Assembly: GCA_030690945.1 (NCBI GenBank)
Contig: JAUYFM010000032.1
Span: 1 to 64,000 of the forward strand
From: Smithellaceae bacterium
Lineage (GTDB): Bacteria > Desulfobacterota > Syntrophia > Syntrophales > Smithellaceae
Reading direction: 5' to 3'
DNA length: 64,000 bases
Made by a program: the position numbers and the translations under genes
The notes under the pieces: generated by a model
Seen by the model: the letters and a program-made list of their open reading frames with translations, nothing else
Told to the model about the DNA's origin: nothing
Database searches by the model: none
Shown: in pieces, positions 63,085 to 64,000 of the stretch
Layout: every line of letters begins with the position of its first letter
How positions within the stretch are numbered: position 1 is the first letter of the stretch

Positions 63085-63411
63085 ATGAAAGCTGTTTCAA
63101 AAGGTAAGAGCAAAAAAACAAAGAGCGATGCAACGGAAGAAGTCTGGAATCTAAGGTTGTATGTAGCCGGTCAGACCGCGAAATCGATTTCGGCCTTTAC
63201 TAACTTAAAGAAGATCTGTGAAGAGCACCTCGCGGGGAAATACCAAATTGAAGTGATCGACCTTTTAAAAAATCCTCAGCTGGCCAAAGGGGACCAGATT
63301 ATTGCCCTGCCGACACTGGTCCGGAAGCTTCCCGAGCCGATTAAAAAGATTATCGGCAATCTGGCAAACACAGAGCGCGTACTGGTGGGGTTGGATATTA
63401 GATCAGTTTGA
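63085..63411 (+). CDS. kaiB: KaiB
   Basis: A 108-residue fold-switching thioredoxin-like partner of KaiC. A basic 20-residue lead ([14 protein letters not shown]) comes before the core [20 protein letters not shown]. The core goes on with [20 protein letters not shown], then [19 protein letters not shown] and VLVGLDI. These are the marks of KaiB. It starts four bases after kaiC, with AGGATAGGAAG as ribosome site, so they are one operon. No KaiA and no SasA/RpaA-like kinase is in the window, so this is a KaiBC-only system, perhaps an hourglass or stress module, not a clock. Confidence 0.93.
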   Translation: MKAVSKGKSKKTKSDATEEVWNLRLYVAGQTAKSISAFTNLKKICEEHLAGKYQIEVIDLLKNPQLAKGDQIIALPTLVRKLPEPIKKIIGNLANTERVLVGLDIRSV

Positions 63412-63467
63412 GAAGACAGAAGGCAGGAGTCAGAATATAGAAGATATGAAGATAGAAGTTAGGAATT

Positions 63468-63625
63468 CCCTCTCCCTTCAGAGAGTGTGTCGCAATGTCA
63501 TTGCGAGGGAGAGAAGCGACCGAAGCAATCTCATAAGTTACCGAATACATGAGATTGCCACGACGCCTGAGAGGCGTCTCGCAATGACAAATGAGAATTG
63601 CGACACACTCTCTCAGGGGAGAGGG
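63468..63625. repeat. Nested palindromic element after kaiB
   Basis: Outer arms run from CCCTCTCCC through GAGAGTGTGTCGCAAT (63468-63496) and are matched by ATTGCGACACACTCTCTC onward to GGGGAGAGGG (63597-63625). Inside is a second element with ends GTCATTGCGAG (63497-63507) and CTCGCAATGAC (63578-63588) and inner arms CAATCTCAT / ATGAGATTG. The inner repeat appears to have inserted into the loop of the outer one. The kaiB operon probably ends here. Confidence 0.75.
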
Positions 63626-63825
63626 TTAGGGTGAGGGTGAAAACCAGCAAATAACCTGATAACCTGATAACCTGAAGGTTACACGAGGTTACACGAGGTC
63701 ACGCGTGCCATCACAAACAAAGAGCCCCCCTCCCCTCAATCCCCTCCCTCAAGGGGAGGGGAAGTTTCTTAGGAGCAACTTACCCGATGGTGCGCATCGG
63801 GTTATAAATGGAAGAAACACAAGCT

Positions 63826-63916
63826 GTCATTGCGAGCAGACCCTTGGTCTGCGTGGCAATCTAACCACATGAGATTGCTTCGCTTTGCTACCCTGAAGGG
63901 CACGCGTCGCAATGAC
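63826..63916. repeat. Second CATTGCGA-type palindromic element
   Basis: Ends GTCATTGCGAGC and CGTCGCAATGAC enclose CAATCTAACC and GAGATTGC arms and a CAGACCCTTGGTCTG hairpin. It is a relative of the inner element at 63497-63588. The rest of 63412-64000 has simple repeats (CTGATAAC units at about 63654-63675, AGGTTACACG units after it, and a CCTCCC/GGGAGG hairpin near 63745) and no gene. Confidence 0.7.
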
Positions 63917-64000
63917 CCGTTCATGTTTCTTAGGAGACAACCCTCTAGTGCCGTGGGCCCCTGTATTCTGGCTACTAACTTCTGAACCGTAACTTTTTGG

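Noticed and set aside
63650-63720. CRISPR-like short repeats
   Set aside because: CTGATAAC and AGGTTACACG units are directly adjacent simple repeats without spacers or cas genes.

Overview
The window looks like a chromosomal segment from a diderm, anaerobic bacterium of the Desulfobacterota (old Deltaproteobacteria), most like the Syntrophales (Syntrophus/Smithella type). This is inferred from gene content, not from a marker gene. The evidence is: outer-membrane and murein genes (BamD, MltA, NlpD-like, MltA operon), a CarD-YacL-IspDF-GltX block, RdgC, acyl-CoA and CoA-ligase/CoA-transferase genes, two genes that only make sense with selenocysteine decoding, and moderate GC with many palindromic intergenic repeats. 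No rRNA, tRNA or CRISPR was seen.

Layout. 1-888: debris of mobile DNA, the end of an IS21-like element abutting the 5' half of a group II intron. 889-4.7 kb: a FrnE/DsbA-like selenoprotein, YetF, a bile-acid-symporter-family carrier, and an EmrA adaptor whose EmrB partner survives only as a 38-codon tail. 4.9-8.7 kb: a large acyl-CoA dehydrogenase, VOC protein, MtfA peptidase and a small membrane protein. 8.7-16.7 kb: groES-groEL, radA, an O-methyltransferase, an IS3-family element, RluA-type pseudouridine synthase and a ROK kinase. 17-30 kb: a complete glycogen module, with glgC on + convergent with a minus-strand run malQ-glgB-glgA-glgP-GH13-phosphoglucomutase. 30-31.5 kb: thioredoxin plus a tiny membrane selenoprotein, divergent from a Crp/Fnr regulator and sharing a perfect FNR-type palindrome. 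31.5-39 kb: housekeeping operons (gltX, ispDF, yacL, carD; hypothetical-pcm-nlpD). 39-41.4 kb: a circularly permuted phosphoglycerate mutase followed by a macrodomain protein. 41.4-54.7 kb: DUF721, trmN6, mltA, GNAT, recN, nadK, rdgC, a PIN-domain relic, an acyltransferase, an APH-AAA fusion, bamD, a second thioredoxin, a nucleoside phosphorylase and a CNNM/CBS protein. 54.8-61 kb: Tat-exported flavodoxin-ferredoxin, a CoA-transferase-GNAT fusion, an internally duplicated unknown, an ACT protein, phenylacetate-CoA ligase and an MBL hydrolase. 61.3-63.4 kb: kaiC-kaiB. 63.4-64 kb: nested palindromic repeats.

The most notable items are the circular permutation of phosphoglycerate mutase (39177-40760), two UGA-interrupted genes with SECIS-like hairpins at the right distance (1485-889 and 30245-30084, both minus), the KaiA-less kaiC-kaiB pair with a coiled-coil KaiC tail, and an interspersed repeat that supplies the C-terminal tail of the macrodomain protein.

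How the genes fit together. GlgC/GlgA/GlgB make glycogen. GlgP, MalQ, the GH13 enzyme, phosphoglucomutase and perhaps the ROK kinase mobilise it. The acyl-CoA dehydrogenase, PaaK, CoA-transferase and ACT protein point to acid activation and beta-oxidation. The thioredoxin/selenoprotein unit and the FrnE selenoprotein point to thiol-redox chemistry built on selenium.
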